A DNA stretch of 64,000 bases from CAWAND01 sp963797485 (GCA_963797485.1 CAWCPF010000001.1:1-64000); one strand, 5' to 3'; counted from the first letter of the stretch, positions 9,760 through 19,541 are shown. Made by a program: numbers and translations. Notes: generated by a model from the sequence alone, not told the origin.

Positions 9760-10849
9760 ACTGCGGATCGAGAGGGCGCCTGCCCCAATCTGGTTCCGTC
9801 CCCTAATACCGGTCATCGCCGTCGGTTTGACCTTCCTCGTCACGGCTGTGCTGATCGTGCTGGCGGGCGCCCGACCGCTGGAAGGCTACTACTACTTTCT
9901 GATCTCCCCCCTCTCCAGTCGTGTCAGCGCCATCGAGGTGTTGGTCAAAGCCACTCCACTCATACTGACCGGCGCGGCGGTCACGATCGCCTTCGCCGCA
10001 GGTTACTGGAACATCGGCGCCGAAGGTCAGTTGTATGCCGGGGCTCTCGCCGGCGCCTGGCTGGGAGTCGTGCTGAAAGACCTGCCCGCCTATGCCGCCA
10101 TCCCTCTGATGCTGTTGGGCGGCTTTGCGGCTGGGATGCTGTGGGCGCTCCCGCCAGCGCTGCTCAAGGTCAAGCTGGCAGTCGACGAAGTCGTCACGAC
10201 CTTGCTTTTGAATTCCGTCATCGTCTTCTTTATTAGTTTCTTGCTCAACGGTCCATGGCGCGACCCGATCTCCGGCTGGCCACAATCGCCCGAGCTGACC
10301 GGCAGCACCGTCTTTCCCAAGCTGCTGGCCCGCTCCCGTCTGACCCTGGGCTTTGTGGTGGCTGTGGCCGTGATCGCCATCCTGTGGTACGTGATCTCCA
10401 GAACCGGCTTCGGGCTCAAGATGCGCGCCACAGGCCAGGGGTTGAAGGCGGCCCGTTTCATGGGCGTGGATGTCAACCGCACCATCCTGACAGCGGCTCT
10501 GGTCAGCGGCGGCATTGCCGGCCTGGCCGGATTGGGAGAGGTTGCCGGCATCCATTTCCACCTGATTGAGGCCATTTCACCCGGATATGGCTACACAGGC
10601 ATCATCATTGCCACCCTGGGAGCCCTAAATCCGCTGGCGGTGGGGGTAGCGGCCTTGTTCATTGGGCTGATAGAAAGCGGTTCTCAGGCCGTCAGCCGGG
10701 CTCTGGGGGTGCCGGTCTATCTCGGGGACGTGGTGCAGGCGGCGCTGCTGCTGATGACCCTTGGAACGCTGGTGCTGCAAAATTACCGTATCCGCCGGAT
10801 CAAGGATCCGACCGCTGTCGAGCCAGGGCTTGACGAGGAGTCCGCCTGA
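9752..10849 (+). CDS. ABC transporter permease 1 (nucleoside/BMP type)
   Basis: Multi-pass inner-membrane permease of the BPD_transp_2 family (365 aa) with long hydrophobic segments throughout and the conserved cytoplasmic coupling region containing NIGAEGQLYAGAL. It pairs with the next permease to form the pore. It overlaps the ATPase gene at its start and the second permease at its end, so all are one operon. Confidence 0.9.
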   Translation: MFKLRIERAPAPIWFRPLIPVIAVGLTFLVTAVLIVLAGARPLEGYYYFLISPLSSRVSAIEVLVKATPLILTGAAVTIAFAAGYWNIGAEGQLYAGALAGAWLGVVLKDLPAYAAIPLMLLGGFAAGMLWALPPALLKVKLAVDEVVTTLLLNSVIVFFISFLLNGPWRDPISGWPQSPELTGSTVFPKLLARSRLTLGFVVAVAVIAILWYVISRTGFGLKMRATGQGLKAARFMGVDVNRTILTAALVSGGIAGLAGLGEVAGIHFHLIEAISPGYGYTGIIIATLGALNPLAVGVAALFIGLIESGSQAVSRALGVPVYLGDVVQAALLLMTLGTLVLQNYRIRRIKDPTAVEPGLDEESA

Positions 10850-11760
10850 TGGAGGCCTTTGTCGTCACCCTCATCGGGGCCACCCTGCGCGTTTCGACCC
10901 CGCTTTTATTGGGGACGTTGGGGGAGCTGTTCGCCGAGCGCGCCGGAATCCTGAACCTGGGAATCGAGGGCACCATGTTCTTTGGCGCCTTCGTCGGACT
11001 GTTCACCGCCAAAGCCACCGGCTCGTTGTGGCTGGGCGTGGGCGCCGCCGTGGCGGCGGGTGTTTTGTCCGGCATGCTCATGGGGCTGCTGGCGGTCACG
11101 CTTGGGGTCAACCAGCATGTGTCCGGGCTGGGCATTACGCTGCTGCTGACGGGAATATCACTCTTCAGCGTGCGCCTGATTTACGGTGAACCCAAGATCC
11201 CGCCCTCGATCACACCCTTCGAACGCATAACCCCATTCAGCGGCGTCCCGATCCTGGGCGACATCACCGACCAGTATGTGCTCACCTATATTGCCCTGGC
11301 GCTGGTGCCTGTCGTGTGGTGGGTCATGCGCCGCACCGCCTACGGGCTGCAGTTGCGGGCCGTCGGCGAAAACCCGGAAGCGGTCGATGCCGCCGGCGTG
11401 AGCGTGGCAGGTATGCGCTATTCGGCCTTGATGATCGGCGGCGGCCTGATGGGCGCCGCTGGCGCCTTCCTCTCGCTGGCTCAGCTCGGTTCGTTCACCT
11501 TTGGCATCGTCGCCGGGCGCGGTTGGGTTTGCATCGCTCTGATCATCTTCGCCCATTGGGAGCCCATCCGCGTGTTGTGGGGCGCGCTGCTGTTTGGGGG
11601 CGTGTTTGCCTTGCAGTTGAGACTCCAGACCACCGGCGCTCAGCTGCCCTACGAGACCTTCCTGGCCCTGCCCTATCTGGTGACGATTCTGGCCCTGGCC
11701 GTCGCCGGCCGGGCGGCCGCGGCGCCGGCCGCGCTCCTGAAGCCCTACCGCCGTGAATGA
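10849..11760 (+). CDS. ABC transporter permease 2 (nucleoside/BMP type)
   Basis: Second BPD_transp_2 permease (303 aa). The segment ERAGILNLGIEGTMFFGAF is the hallmark of the NupQ/YufQ-type partner permease. The ATG overlaps the stop of permease 1 (TGATGG arrangement). It is the last gene of the nucleobase module; transcription seems to reset in the 250-nt gap that follows. Confidence 0.92.
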   Translation: MEAFVVTLIGATLRVSTPLLLGTLGELFAERAGILNLGIEGTMFFGAFVGLFTAKATGSLWLGVGAAVAAGVLSGMLMGLLAVTLGVNQHVSGLGITLLLTGISLFSVRLIYGEPKIPPSITPFERITPFSGVPILGDITDQYVLTYIALALVPVVWWVMRRTAYGLQLRAVGENPEAVDAAGVSVAGMRYSALMIGGGLMGAAGAFLSLAQLGSFTFGIVAGRGWVCIALIIFAHWEPIRVLWGALLFGGVFALQLRLQTTGAQLPYETFLALPYLVTILALAVAGRAAAAPAALLKPYRRE

Positions 11761-11806
11761 CAGGCCAACTTGGGCGGGCCCAGGCGCTCCGGCCCTTGCG
11801 TGTGAT

Positions 11807-11824
11807 TTGTGAACGATTTCACAA
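11807..11824. promoter_or_regulatory. Rex-type palindrome, copy A (TTGTGAA-N4-TTCACAA)
   Basis: Perfect 7-4-7 palindrome with spacer CGAT, extended by one further T/A pair on each side. It lies in the gap between the permease gene and the Na+-pump operon, 188 nt before the ATG at 12012. The match to the Rex redox-repressor consensus is exact. The rest of the 250-nt gap shows no clear promoter to me. Confidence 0.65.
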
Positions 11825-12011
11825 ACTTTTGTGTCTGACTCACTCAGAAGCGGAAACTTGAATGCCAAATCGGTGACAAACGTCGGCTGTGCCTGCCGGT
11901 GAGCGTGAATACGCTCATACCGAAGGCGTGGGCGATCCAGGCGAGCTTGAACGCGCCTGCGCGTTCACTGTGAGGCACTCCCGATTCGAATTGGCACGCG
12001 GAGGCCAAAGC

Positions 12012-13628
12012 ATGGTCAATAGGTCTGGGGATGGCGTAGGTGGTGTGCTCGAGGTGCCGGAGCCGGACTCCCTGCCGACGCACGCATCACTGGAAGAGGA
12101 ACTCAAGCAAGCCAGACGCGGCTCGGCGCTCGCCGGTGGGTCGGAGAAGATACAGGCTCAGCACGACAAAGGAAAACTGACCGCCCGCGAGCGAGTGACG
12201 CGCCTGCTGGATGCCGACAGCTTCCAGGAGGTGGACCGCTACGCCCGCCATCGACACACCGACTTCGGTCTGTCCGAGAAGAACTTCCCGGGAGACAGCG
12301 TGGTGACCGGCTTTGGCAAGATCGACGGTCGCCTGGTGTGCGTCTTCGCACAGGATTTCACCGTCCTCGGCGGGTCGTATTCGGAAGTCGCCGGCCAGAA
12401 GATCGCCAAGGTCCTCGATCTGGCGCTTGAATCCGGCACGCCGGTGATCGGTCTCAACGACTCGGTCGGCGCCCGCATCCAGGAAGGCGTCTACAGTCTG
12501 GCGGCGTACTCGGAGCTGTTCTGGCGCAACACGCAAGCCTCCGGGGTCATCCCACAGATCAGCGTCATGCTCGGGCCCTGCGCCGGCGGGTCGGTCTACT
12601 CGCCGGCCTTGACCGACTTTGTCATCATGACCCAGGGATTGAGCCACATGTTCATCACCGGCCCCGAGGTCATCCGCACGGTCACAGGCGAAAACGTCGA
12701 CGTAGAGACCCTAGGGGGCGCCAACACGCATGCCGCCGTCAGCGGCGTGGCGCATTTTGTGGCCGCTGACGAAGCCGGCGCGCTCGAGCTGACACGCCGC
12801 CTGATCGGCTACCTCCCCGCCAACAATACCGAGATTCCGCCCTTCGTGGAGCCGATGGACGACCCATGGCGCGCCGATCCGGCGCTCGACACGATCGTGC
12901 CCACCGATCCCAGCCTGGCCTACGACATGAAGGAAGTCATCGGCCGGGTGTTTGATCTGGGATCCTTCCTCGAGGTCCAAGCCGAATTCGCGCAGAACGC
13001 CATCGTCGGCTTCGCCAGGCTCCACGGAAAGGCCGTGGGCGTGATCGCGCAGCAACCGATGACGCTGGCCGGGGTGATCGACATCAACGCCGCCGACAAG
13101 ATGGCGCGGTTCATCCGCTTCTGCGATGCCTTCAACTTCCCGCTGGTCACCTTCGTCGACTCCCCCGGCTTCCTGCCCGGGCTGGCTCAGGAGCACGGCG
13201 GCATCATCCGGCATGGGGCCAAGATCGTGTATGCCTACTCCGAGGCCACGGTCCCCAAGCTGGCCGTGGTCACCCGCAAGGCCTACGGCGGGGCGTACAT
13301 CGTCATGAGCAGCAAGTACATCCGCACCGACTTCGTCTTCGCCTGGCCGACCGCCGAGATCGCCGTCATGGGAGCCGAGGGCGCCGTCAGCATCCTGTAC
13401 GGCAAGGAGCTCAAATCCCTCGGCGCCGGCGCCACGGCGGAGCGGGACCGGCTGGTGCAGACGTTTCGCGACACCTTCTCCAAGCCCTATCGCGCCGCCG
13501 CCAGCGGGCACGTTGACGACGTGATCCTGCCCTCGGAGACCCGCGCTCGCTTGATCGGCGCGCTCGAACTCGTCCACGACAAGCGGAGCCTGCGGCTGCC
13601 GCGCAAGCACGGAACCATGCCACTGTGA
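12012..13628 (+). CDS. Biotin-dependent carboxyltransferase, Na+-pump decarboxylase alpha (MmdA/PccB family)
   Basis: Carboxyltransferase subunit that moves CO2 from an acyl-CoA or similar acid to biotin. The 538-aa chain has both crotonase-like halves, with LNDSVGARIQEGV and SVMLGPCAGGSVYSPAL in the first and DSPGFLPGLAQEHGG and ATVPKLAVVTRKAYGGAY in the second. The ATG at 12012 has GCGGAGG eight bases upstream. Delta, biotin-carrier and beta subunits follow directly, so this is the decarboxylating, sodium-pumping form rather than an ATP-driven carboxylase; no biotin carboxylase gene is present. The substrate may be methylmalonyl-CoA, but the family also includes malonyl and glutaconyl types. 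Confidence 0.88.
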   Translation: MVNRSGDGVGGVLEVPEPDSLPTHASLEEELKQARRGSALAGGSEKIQAQHDKGKLTARERVTRLLDADSFQEVDRYARHRHTDFGLSEKNFPGDSVVTGFGKIDGRLVCVFAQDFTVLGGSYSEVAGQKIAKVLDLALESGTPVIGLNDSVGARIQEGVYSLAAYSELFWRNTQASGVIPQISVMLGPCAGGSVYSPALTDFVIMTQGLSHMFITGPEVIRTVTGENVDVETLGGANTHAAVSGVAHFVAADEAGALELTRRLIGYLPANNTEIPPFVEPMDDPWRADPALDTIVPTDPSLAYDMKEVIGRVFDLGSFLEVQAEFAQNAIVGFARLHGKAVGVIAQQPMTLAGVIDINAADKMARFIRFCDAFNFPLVTFVDSPGFLPGLAQEHGGIIRHGAKIVYAYSEATVPKLAVVTRKAYGGAYIVMSSKYIRTDFVFAWPTAEIAVMGAEGAVSILYGKELKSLGAGATAERDRLVQTFRDTFSKPYRAAASGHVDDVILPSETRARLIGALELVHDKRSLRLPRKHGTMPL

Positions 13629-13641
13629 GGCCGAGATCACC

Positions 13642-14040
13642 TTGAACCTTCTCACGCAGGGGCTGGCCATCAGCTTGATGGGGCTGCTGCTGACCTTCAC
13701 CTCCCTCGGCGTTTTGATCCTGACGATTGTCGTGCTGAAGAGGCTGTTTAGCCCCGCCCCCGTCGTTGCCGCCAACGATGCGCCCGTTCGCGCCGATGAG
13801 GACCTTGCGGGACCAGAGCTGGCCGCCGTGATCGCCGCGGCGGTGGCCATCGCGCAGGCGCGCCCGGGCGGCGCGGCGCACCTCGGGGAGAACCTGAAAC
13901 GCGCCCGAGTCGTTGGTGGCAGGGCCCGGTATCGACAACCCCACCGCTCTCTCACACCCCCAGCAATGGAAGGACGCACCCATGAGCCCCTCGCCCGGCG
14001 CCCGCCGGATGACGCTGAAGCTCGAAGGCCGAGCCTTTGA
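13642..14040 (+). CDS. Na+-pump decarboxylase delta/gamma membrane subunit (OadG-like)
   Basis: Small subunit with one N-terminal membrane helix (about residues 8-35) followed by a short charged tail and the AVIAAAVAIAQAR helix usual in OadG/MmdD proteins. It starts with TTG 13642, 13 nt after the carboxyltransferase. The 3' boundary is uncertain: this frame runs 59 nt into the biotin-carrier gene, while the alternative frame gives a Trp-containing tail, so a one-base error after about 13890 is possible. These subunits anchor the complex to the membrane. Confidence 0.72.
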   Translation: MNLLTQGLAISLMGLLLTFTSLGVLILTIVVLKRLFSPAPVVAANDAPVRADEDLAGPELAAVIAAAVAIAQARPGGAAHLGENLKRARVVGGRARYRQPHRSLTPPAMEGRTHEPLARRPPDDAEARRPSL

Positions 14041-14440
14041 GATCGAAATAGATGACCCCGGCACGTCGCCCATCGAGGTCACGGTTGACGGCAAGAGCTA
14101 CCGGGTCGAAGTTGAGGCCACTCGCCAGGAGGCCGCCCCGATCGCCGTTTCCCCGCCCCGAGCGCCGGTAGCGGGCCAGCCGTCAGCCGCGGCGCCGGTG
14201 TCGGTTGCCTCGGCCCCGGTCTATTCGGCACGCGAGATCCGGGCACCAATGCCCGGCAACATCCTGAATATCATGGTCGCTCCCGGGGACGCGGTGGAAG
14301 TCGGCCAGCCCTTGTGCGCCCTGGAGGCGATGAAGATGAAGAGCGCCATCCGGTCGCCTCGACCGGGTGTGATTGCCGCCGTGCACGTGAGCGAAGGGCA
14401 GGTCGTCACGCACGCCGAACTGCTCTTCTCCTTCGAGTAA
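13982..14440 (+). CDS. Biotin carboxyl carrier subunit of Na+-pump decarboxylase
   Basis: Biotinyl carrier protein (about 152 aa) with a proline/alanine-rich linker (residues 55-80) and a C-terminal lipoyl/biotinyl domain. The biotin attachment motif is ALEAMKMKSAI, with the lysine in the MKM triplet as target. ATG 13982 is the first good start in this frame. The next gene begins five bases after the stop. Confidence 0.9.
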   Translation: MSPSPGARRMTLKLEGRAFEIEIDDPGTSPIEVTVDGKSYRVEVEATRQEAAPIAVSPPRAPVAGQPSAAAPVSVASAPVYSAREIRAPMPGNILNIMVAPGDAVEVGQPLCALEAMKMKSAIRSPRPGVIAAVHVSEGQVVTHAELLFSFE

Positions 14441-14445
14441 ACGGG

Positions 14446-15574
14446 ATGGATCTGTCGCGCCTGCTTTCATTGCTCCAAGCCCCGCTCAGCCTGACCTGGC
14501 AGTCCGCGGTCATGATGGCCGTGGGCGGAGTGCTGATCTACCTGGCGATTGCCAAAGATTACGAGCCAATGCTCCTGCTCCCGATTGGATTCGGAGCCAT
14601 TCTCACCAACCTTCCCCTTACCGGCATCGCCGAATTGGGGGGCCTGCTGGGGATCCTCTACAAAGCCGGAATCCAAACCGAGCTGTTCCCGCTCTTGATC
14701 TTCATTGGCGTCGGGGCCATGACGGACTTCGGCCCCCTGCTGGAGAACCCGAAGATGGCCCTCCTGGGGGCGGCCGGCCAGCTGGGTATCTTCGGGACGT
14801 TGATGCTGGCGCTGGCCCTGGGTTTCAACCTGAATGAATCGGCCTCGATCGGGATCATCGGGGCCATCGACGGGCCGACGGCCATCTATGTGTCCACCAA
14901 ACTCGCCCCGCATCTGCTCGGGCCGATTGCCGTGGCCGCCTACAGCTACATGTCGCTGGTCCCGATCATCCAGCCACCCATCATGCGCTTGCTGACCACC
15001 GATGCCGAGCGCGTCGTCAGGCTGCCATATTCGACCCGCGAGGTCGCACGGCCGGTCCGCATCCTGTTCCCGATCGTGGTCACCATCATCGTGTCGCTGA
15101 TCGCCCCGGTGGCCTCGCCGCTGATCGCCGCGCTGATGTTCGGGAATCTGATGCGCGAAATCGGGCGTGGTCGAGCGTCTGAGCAAGTCGGCCCAGAACG
15201 AGATCGCCAATGTGACCACCATCTTCCTCGGGCTTGTCATTGGCAGTACGATGACGGGTGCAAGCTTCATTCGCATGGACACGCTGCTTATTCTGGGGAT
15301 GGGCCTGCTGGCCTTCATCCTGGATACGGCCGGCGGGGTGATGTTCGGAAAGCTGATGTACGTGCTTTCGCATCACAAGTTCAATCCCCTGATCGGCGCC
15401 GCCGGCATCAGCGCCTTTCCGATGTCGGCGCGCATCGTCCAGCGTATGGGGCAAGAATACGACTATGAGAACTTCCTGCTGATGCACGCCATGGGCGCCA
15501 ACACCGCCGGACAGTTGGGGAGCGTGGTGGCTGGGGGCGTCGTGCTGGCGCTCCTCTCCGGCAATCTGCTCTGA
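14446..15574 (+). CDS. Na+-pump decarboxylase beta subunit (OadB/MmdB family; one +1 frameshift)
   Basis: Polytopic membrane subunit that couples decarboxylation of carboxybiotin to sodium export. Family hallmarks are LLPIGFGAILTNLP near the start, GAMTDFGPLLENP, IGAIDGPTAIYVS, SYMSLVPIIQPP, and a C-terminal GMGQEYDYENFLLMHAMGANTAGQ-like stretch (ends IVQRMGQEYDYENF, then MGANTAGQLGSV). The frame breaks at 15166: removing one C gives MREIG-VVERLSKSAQNE, the expected sequence, so a one-base insertion is likely. Without that correction the pump would lack its last 135 residues. Confidence 0.88.
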
Positions 15575-15591
15575 AACGCGAGGAAACAATC

Positions 15592-17169
15592 TTGACCGTC
15601 CAAACGCTGATCAAATCCAGCCAGTATCATGACTCGGTGACCTTGATGCTCGTGGCCAAGGAGCTCTCCAAGTTCCCCGGTGTGGTCGATGCGGCCGTGG
15701 TGATGGCCACGGAAGCCAACAAGAGCATCCTAAAACAAAGCGGTTTGCTGTCGGCCGAGGCCCAGGCCGCCTCGCCCAACGACCTGGTCATCGCCGTGCA
15801 GGCAGACGATACAGCCTGGCCGGCGGCGCTGGCGGCGGCCGAAGAGCTCCTGCAGAAGAAGATCGCCATGCAAGACAGCGGCGACTTCCGTCCCCGCACC
15901 CTGCGCGGCGCCGTCCAGTCTCACCCTGACGCCAACGTGTGTGTGATTTCTGTGGCCGGCCGTTACGCTGCCGGCGAGGCCTGGGAGGCGCTTCGAAAAG
16001 GCCTGCATGTCTTGTTGTTCAGCGACAACGTGTCGCTGGAAGATGAGATCGCCCTCAAGACGTATGCCCGGGATCACGGCCTGCTCCTGATGGGTCCCGG
16101 CGCTGGCACAACCCTTCTCAACGGTGTGGCGCTGGGGTTTGCCAATGTCGTGCCGCAGGGCCCGGTCGGTATCGTGTCGGCAGCCGGCACCGGCCTCCAG
16201 GAAGTCAGCACCCTGTTGGCCAAGCACGGCGTGGGCATCACCCAGGGCCTGGGCGTGGGCGGCCGTGACCTCAGCCGCGACGTGGGTGGCATCATGATGC
16301 TCGCCGCCCTGGAAGCGCTGCAAGCCGATCCGGATACGCAGGTCATCATCCTGGTCAGCAAACCCCCGGCCGAGGCCGTCGCCCAGGCCGTCCTCGAGCA
16401 GGTGGGCCGATCGCGTAAACCGACTGTTGTCTGCCTGCTGGGCGGCCAGCTTGAGCACGGCGTGCCGCCCAACGCCACGGTTGTGGCGACGCTCCAGCAG
16501 GCGGCCTGGCTCGGCGCCCGGCTGGCCGGCGCCAAGCTGAAGGCCCCTGATCAGCTCCTCAAGGCCGAAGCCCAGGCTATCGCCGCCCGCGCGGCGACGA
16601 TACGCAAGTCAATAGCGTCCGGACAGAAGTATTTGCGGGGCTTGTTTTCAGGCGGGACACTGTGCTACGAGTCCCAGGTGATTTGGCGCGCTCAGGGCGG
16701 GCCCGAGGTATGGTCGAACGCTCCGCTTTCCAAGGACCGCCAGCTGGAGGACTCAACTCGCAGCCGTGAAAACACGGTGGTGGATCTGGGAGAAGAGGAA
16801 TTCACCGTGGGCCGCCCCCACCCGATGATCGACAACGATCTGCGCATTCGGCGTCTACTCCAAGAGGCCCAGGATCCTGAGGTCGCCGTGATTTTGCTCG
16901 ACGTGGTGCTGGGTTACGGGGCCCACCCGGACCCGGCGGCCGAGCTCGGGCCGGCCATCGCCAGGGCCAAGACCCTGGCCGCCGAGAACAACCGGTCACT
17001 GGCCGTCGTGGCCTCGATCACCGGAACCGAGGGCGACCCTCAGACCTTGAGCCGACAAAGCGACGCGCTGGGGGCCGCCGGCGTTGAATTGTGCGCCAGC
17101 AACGCGGAAGCCGCACGTCTGGCCGCCGCCATCGTCGTGCCGCACCAGCCAGGCGGGGCAAGCAAATGA
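15592..17169 (+). CDS. fdrA: FdrA family protein (AllF-like, oxamate carbamoyltransferase-type subunit)
   Basis: 525-aa protein of the FdrA family, built like succinyl-CoA synthetase alpha: a CoA/nucleotide-binding half with VGIVSAAGTGLQEVSTLLA and GLGVGGRDLSRDVGG, and a second flavodoxin-like half. In E. coli, FdrA with YlbE and YlbF (renamed AllFGH) has been linked to oxamate carbamoyltransferase of allantoin breakdown, which yields carbamoyl phosphate. Start is TTG 15592 with GAGGAAAC upstream. Its last bases overlap the DUF1116 gene (ATGA). The usual third partner (DUF2877/AllH) and carbamate kinase are not in this window, so the exact reaction is open. Confidence 0.8.
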   Translation: MTVQTLIKSSQYHDSVTLMLVAKELSKFPGVVDAAVVMATEANKSILKQSGLLSAEAQAASPNDLVIAVQADDTAWPAALAAAEELLQKKIAMQDSGDFRPRTLRGAVQSHPDANVCVISVAGRYAAGEAWEALRKGLHVLLFSDNVSLEDEIALKTYARDHGLLLMGPGAGTTLLNGVALGFANVVPQGPVGIVSAAGTGLQEVSTLLAKHGVGITQGLGVGGRDLSRDVGGIMMLAALEALQADPDTQVIILVSKPPAEAVAQAVLEQVGRSRKPTVVCLLGGQLEHGVPPNATVVATLQQAAWLGARLAGAKLKAPDQLLKAEAQAIAARAATIRKSIASGQKYLRGLFSGGTLCYESQVIWRAQGGPEVWSNAPLSKDRQLEDSTRSRENTVVDLGEEEFTVGRPHPMIDNDLRIRRLLQEAQDPEVAVILLDVVLGYGAHPDPAAELGPAIARAKTLAAENNRSLAVVASITGTEGDPQTLSRQSDALGAAGVELCASNAEAARLAAAIVVPHQPGGASK

Positions 17170-18569
17170 CCAAAGCCAAGATTCAGGATGTCTTCGGAAA
17201 GCCAGTCACGGTGGTCAACGTCGGGTTGGCCAGCATGGCCAAATCGGTCAGCGCACAGGGCGTCTCTGCCGTTGATGTCGATTGGCAGCCGCCGGCGGAC
17301 GGAGTCCCCAGGCTCATCACCACGGCCTCGGGACTGGACATTGATGCCGCCAATGACGAAGTCACTGAGCGCATCCGCAGCGGCCGGCCTGTGCTGGTGG
17401 GGATGGCCCTGGCCCGCGATGTGATCCCGGGCATGCACGATCGCATGCTCCTGCTCGCCGGCCCTCCCATCGAGTGGACCCGGATGTGCGGCCCTCAGCG
17501 CGGGGCGGTCATGGGAGCACTTATCCACGAGGGGCTGGCCGCCGATGAGGCTGAAGCCGAGGCCCTGGCCGCATCCGGCGAGATCGAATATTCTCCGTGC
17601 CATCATCATCACGCTGTCGGACCGATGGCCGGCGTCGTCTCGCCGCGCATGCCGGTTTTCATCATCGAGAACAAGGCTTTCGGCAACCAGGCCTTTGCCA
17701 CCCAGAATGAGGGCTTGGGAAAGGTCCTGCGGTATGGGGGCATGGGCGAAGAGGTGTACGCCCGTCTGCGCTGGATGGAGGAAGCGCTCTACCCCAGTTT
17801 GGATCGGGCGCTGCAGAGTCTCCCAGACGGGATCGACCTAAAGGCCCTGATCGCGCAGGCGCTGCACATGGGGGACGAGTGCCACAACCGCAATCGAGCC
17901 GCCACGTCGTTGTTCCTGCGGGCCATTGGTCCGGCGTTGGCCAGGACCCACACCGATCGCGAGACCCTGGCCAGGGTCATCGAATTCATCGACCGGAATG
18001 ACCACTTCTTCCTGAATTTGAGTATGCCGGCCGGCAAGGCGATGCTGGAGCCGGCGGAAGGCGTCCCCGGGAGCAGCATCGTCACCGTCATGGCGCGCAA
18101 CGGAACCGATTTCGGGATTCGCCTGGCTTCGATGCCGGATCGCTGGTTCACCGCCCCGGCCGGGGTTGTCGAAGGCCTGTATTTTCCCGGGTTCGAGGCC
18201 GCCGATGCCAATCCGGACATCGGGGACAGTACGATTACAGAGACGGCCGGCTTCGGCGGCTTTGCCATGGCCGCCGCGCCGGCGATCACGCAGTTTGTGG
18301 GCGGCACACCCCAAATGGCGCATGAAACCACGCTTGAGATGTACGAAATCACGTCAAGCGAGCACGATGGTTTCACCATCCCGGCCCTTAATTTCCGCGG
18401 CACACCCCTGGGTATTGATGTGCGCAAGGTGATGGAGACCGGCATCCTGCCCAAGATTAATACCGGCATCGCCCACAAGGACCCAGGTGTGGGCATGGTT
18501 GGGGCCGGCATACTGCGCGCCCCCAAGGAACCCTTCAAGGAGGCATTCGAGGCGCTGCAGGAGCTCTAA
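17166..18569 (+). CDS. DUF1116 protein (YlbE/AllG-like)
   Basis: 467-aa DUF1116 protein, partner of FdrA in known operons. A His cluster, PCHHHHAVGPMAG (near residues 143-155), and a GNQAFATQNEGLGKVLRYG segment are conserved-looking features. It starts at ATG 17166, overlapping the FdrA stop by four bases, so the two are translationally coupled and probably form a complex. Function is inferred from the AllFGH oxamate carbamoyltransferase system; here the acceptor may differ because the rest of the operon is unlike the allantoin operon. Confidence 0.82.
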   Translation: MTKAKIQDVFGKPVTVVNVGLASMAKSVSAQGVSAVDVDWQPPADGVPRLITTASGLDIDAANDEVTERIRSGRPVLVGMALARDVIPGMHDRMLLLAGPPIEWTRMCGPQRGAVMGALIHEGLAADEAEAEALAASGEIEYSPCHHHHAVGPMAGVVSPRMPVFIIENKAFGNQAFATQNEGLGKVLRYGGMGEEVYARLRWMEEALYPSLDRALQSLPDGIDLKALIAQALHMGDECHNRNRAATSLFLRAIGPALARTHTDRETLARVIEFIDRNDHFFLNLSMPAGKAMLEPAEGVPGSSIVTVMARNGTDFGIRLASMPDRWFTAPAGVVEGLYFPGFEAADANPDIGDSTITETAGFGGFAMAAAPAITQFVGGTPQMAHETTLEMYEITSSEHDGFTIPALNFRGTPLGIDVRKVMETGILPKINTGIAHKDPGVGMVGAGILRAPKEPFKEAFEALQEL

Positions 18570-18576
18570 CGCGTTC

Positions 18577-18600
18577 CCGGTCGCCTGAGAGGCGAACCGG
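18577..18600 (+). other. Intercistronic stem-loop
   Basis: CCGGTCGCCT pairs with AGGCGAACCGG (one bulged A) around a GAG loop in the 55-nt gap between the DUF1116 and cyclase genes. No T-run follows. It may stabilise the upstream mRNA or set different expression levels. Confidence 0.45.
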
Positions 18601-18624
18601 ACACACTTATCTCGAGGAGACGCC

Positions 18625-19506
18625 ATGAAGATCATCGACCTGACCATCCCACTTGGCATCGGCACACCACCCTGGCCGACCTACGAGCCGCTTCAAGTGA
18701 AGTACTTCAAGCGGCTGGCGCCCAACGGTGCCAACGGCCAGCTGGTGACCCACTCCAACCACCTGGGCACGCACCTGGACGGTGAAATTCACTTCTACAC
18801 ACCCGGCAAGGACATGGCCGCCCTGCAGATGGACTACCTGGTGCACGAGGGCGCCATTGTGGATCTGAGCGATGTCGCCGGAGATTACGACATCTACACC
18901 AGCAAGATGGTCGAGGACCGCGTGGAGGTCAAAGAGGGCGACATCCTGATCATCCACACCGGTTATCACCATTTTGGCTGGGACCAGCCCACGGCGGATG
19001 AGATCCGCTACATGGTGAAGCACCCGGGTCCGGACCGTGAATTCGCCGAGTGGGCCAAAGCCAAGAAGCTGCGCTGGCTGGCGGTGGACTGCGGCAGCGC
19101 CGATCACCCCATGAACACGATCATCCGGACCTGGATGCCGCGCCAGGCAAAGGAAGCCGAGAAGGTATTCCAGAAAAAGTACGGCGGGGGCCTGGAGCAG
19201 GTTTTCGATGACAGCAAATATCAGCTCATGCACATCGAGATGTTCCCCTTCGGCATCATCCATGCTGAGTGTCTGGGGGGCGACATCGACTTGCTGCTCA
19301 ACCAGCGCGCCACGATCGGCTTCTTCCCGTGGCGCTTCGTCGACGGTGAGGCCAGCATTGGCCGCTGCGTGGCTTTTGTGGAGGATGACGAGTACGCCAA
19401 ACTAATGAAGAAGAAGGAAGGCATGACCAAGACCCGGTTTGGGGATGCCATTGAACCGGCCCACGTGGACCAGTTGAACAAACTGACCAAAGCCAACATG
19501 AGTTGA
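18625..19506 (+). CDS. Cyclase-family metal-dependent hydrolase (kynurenine formamidase / isatin hydrolase fold)
   Basis: 293-aa member of the cyclase (PF04199-like) family, which hydrolyses amide or lactam bonds with a Zn or Mn site. The metal motif HLGTHLDGEIHF (HxGTHxD plus later His) is intact, and VDCGSADHPMN supplies further ligands of this fold. GAGGAG precedes ATG 18625. It lies between FdrA/DUF1116 and an unrecognised gene in the same direction with short gaps. I infer that it opens a ring or cleaves an amide in the same pathway; the substrate is unknown. Confidence 0.82.
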   Translation: MKIIDLTIPLGIGTPPWPTYEPLQVKYFKRLAPNGANGQLVTHSNHLGTHLDGEIHFYTPGKDMAALQMDYLVHEGAIVDLSDVAGDYDIYTSKMVEDRVEVKEGDILIIHTGYHHFGWDQPTADEIRYMVKHPGPDREFAEWAKAKKLRWLAVDCGSADHPMNTIIRTWMPRQAKEAEKVFQKKYGGGLEQVFDDSKYQLMHIEMFPFGIIHAECLGGDIDLLLNQRATIGFFPWRFVDGEASIGRCVAFVEDDEYAKLMKKKEGMTKTRFGDAIEPAHVDQLNKLTKANMS

Positions 19507-19541
19507 CAGACGTATTCATACCAAATGAGGAGCGAGATCCC

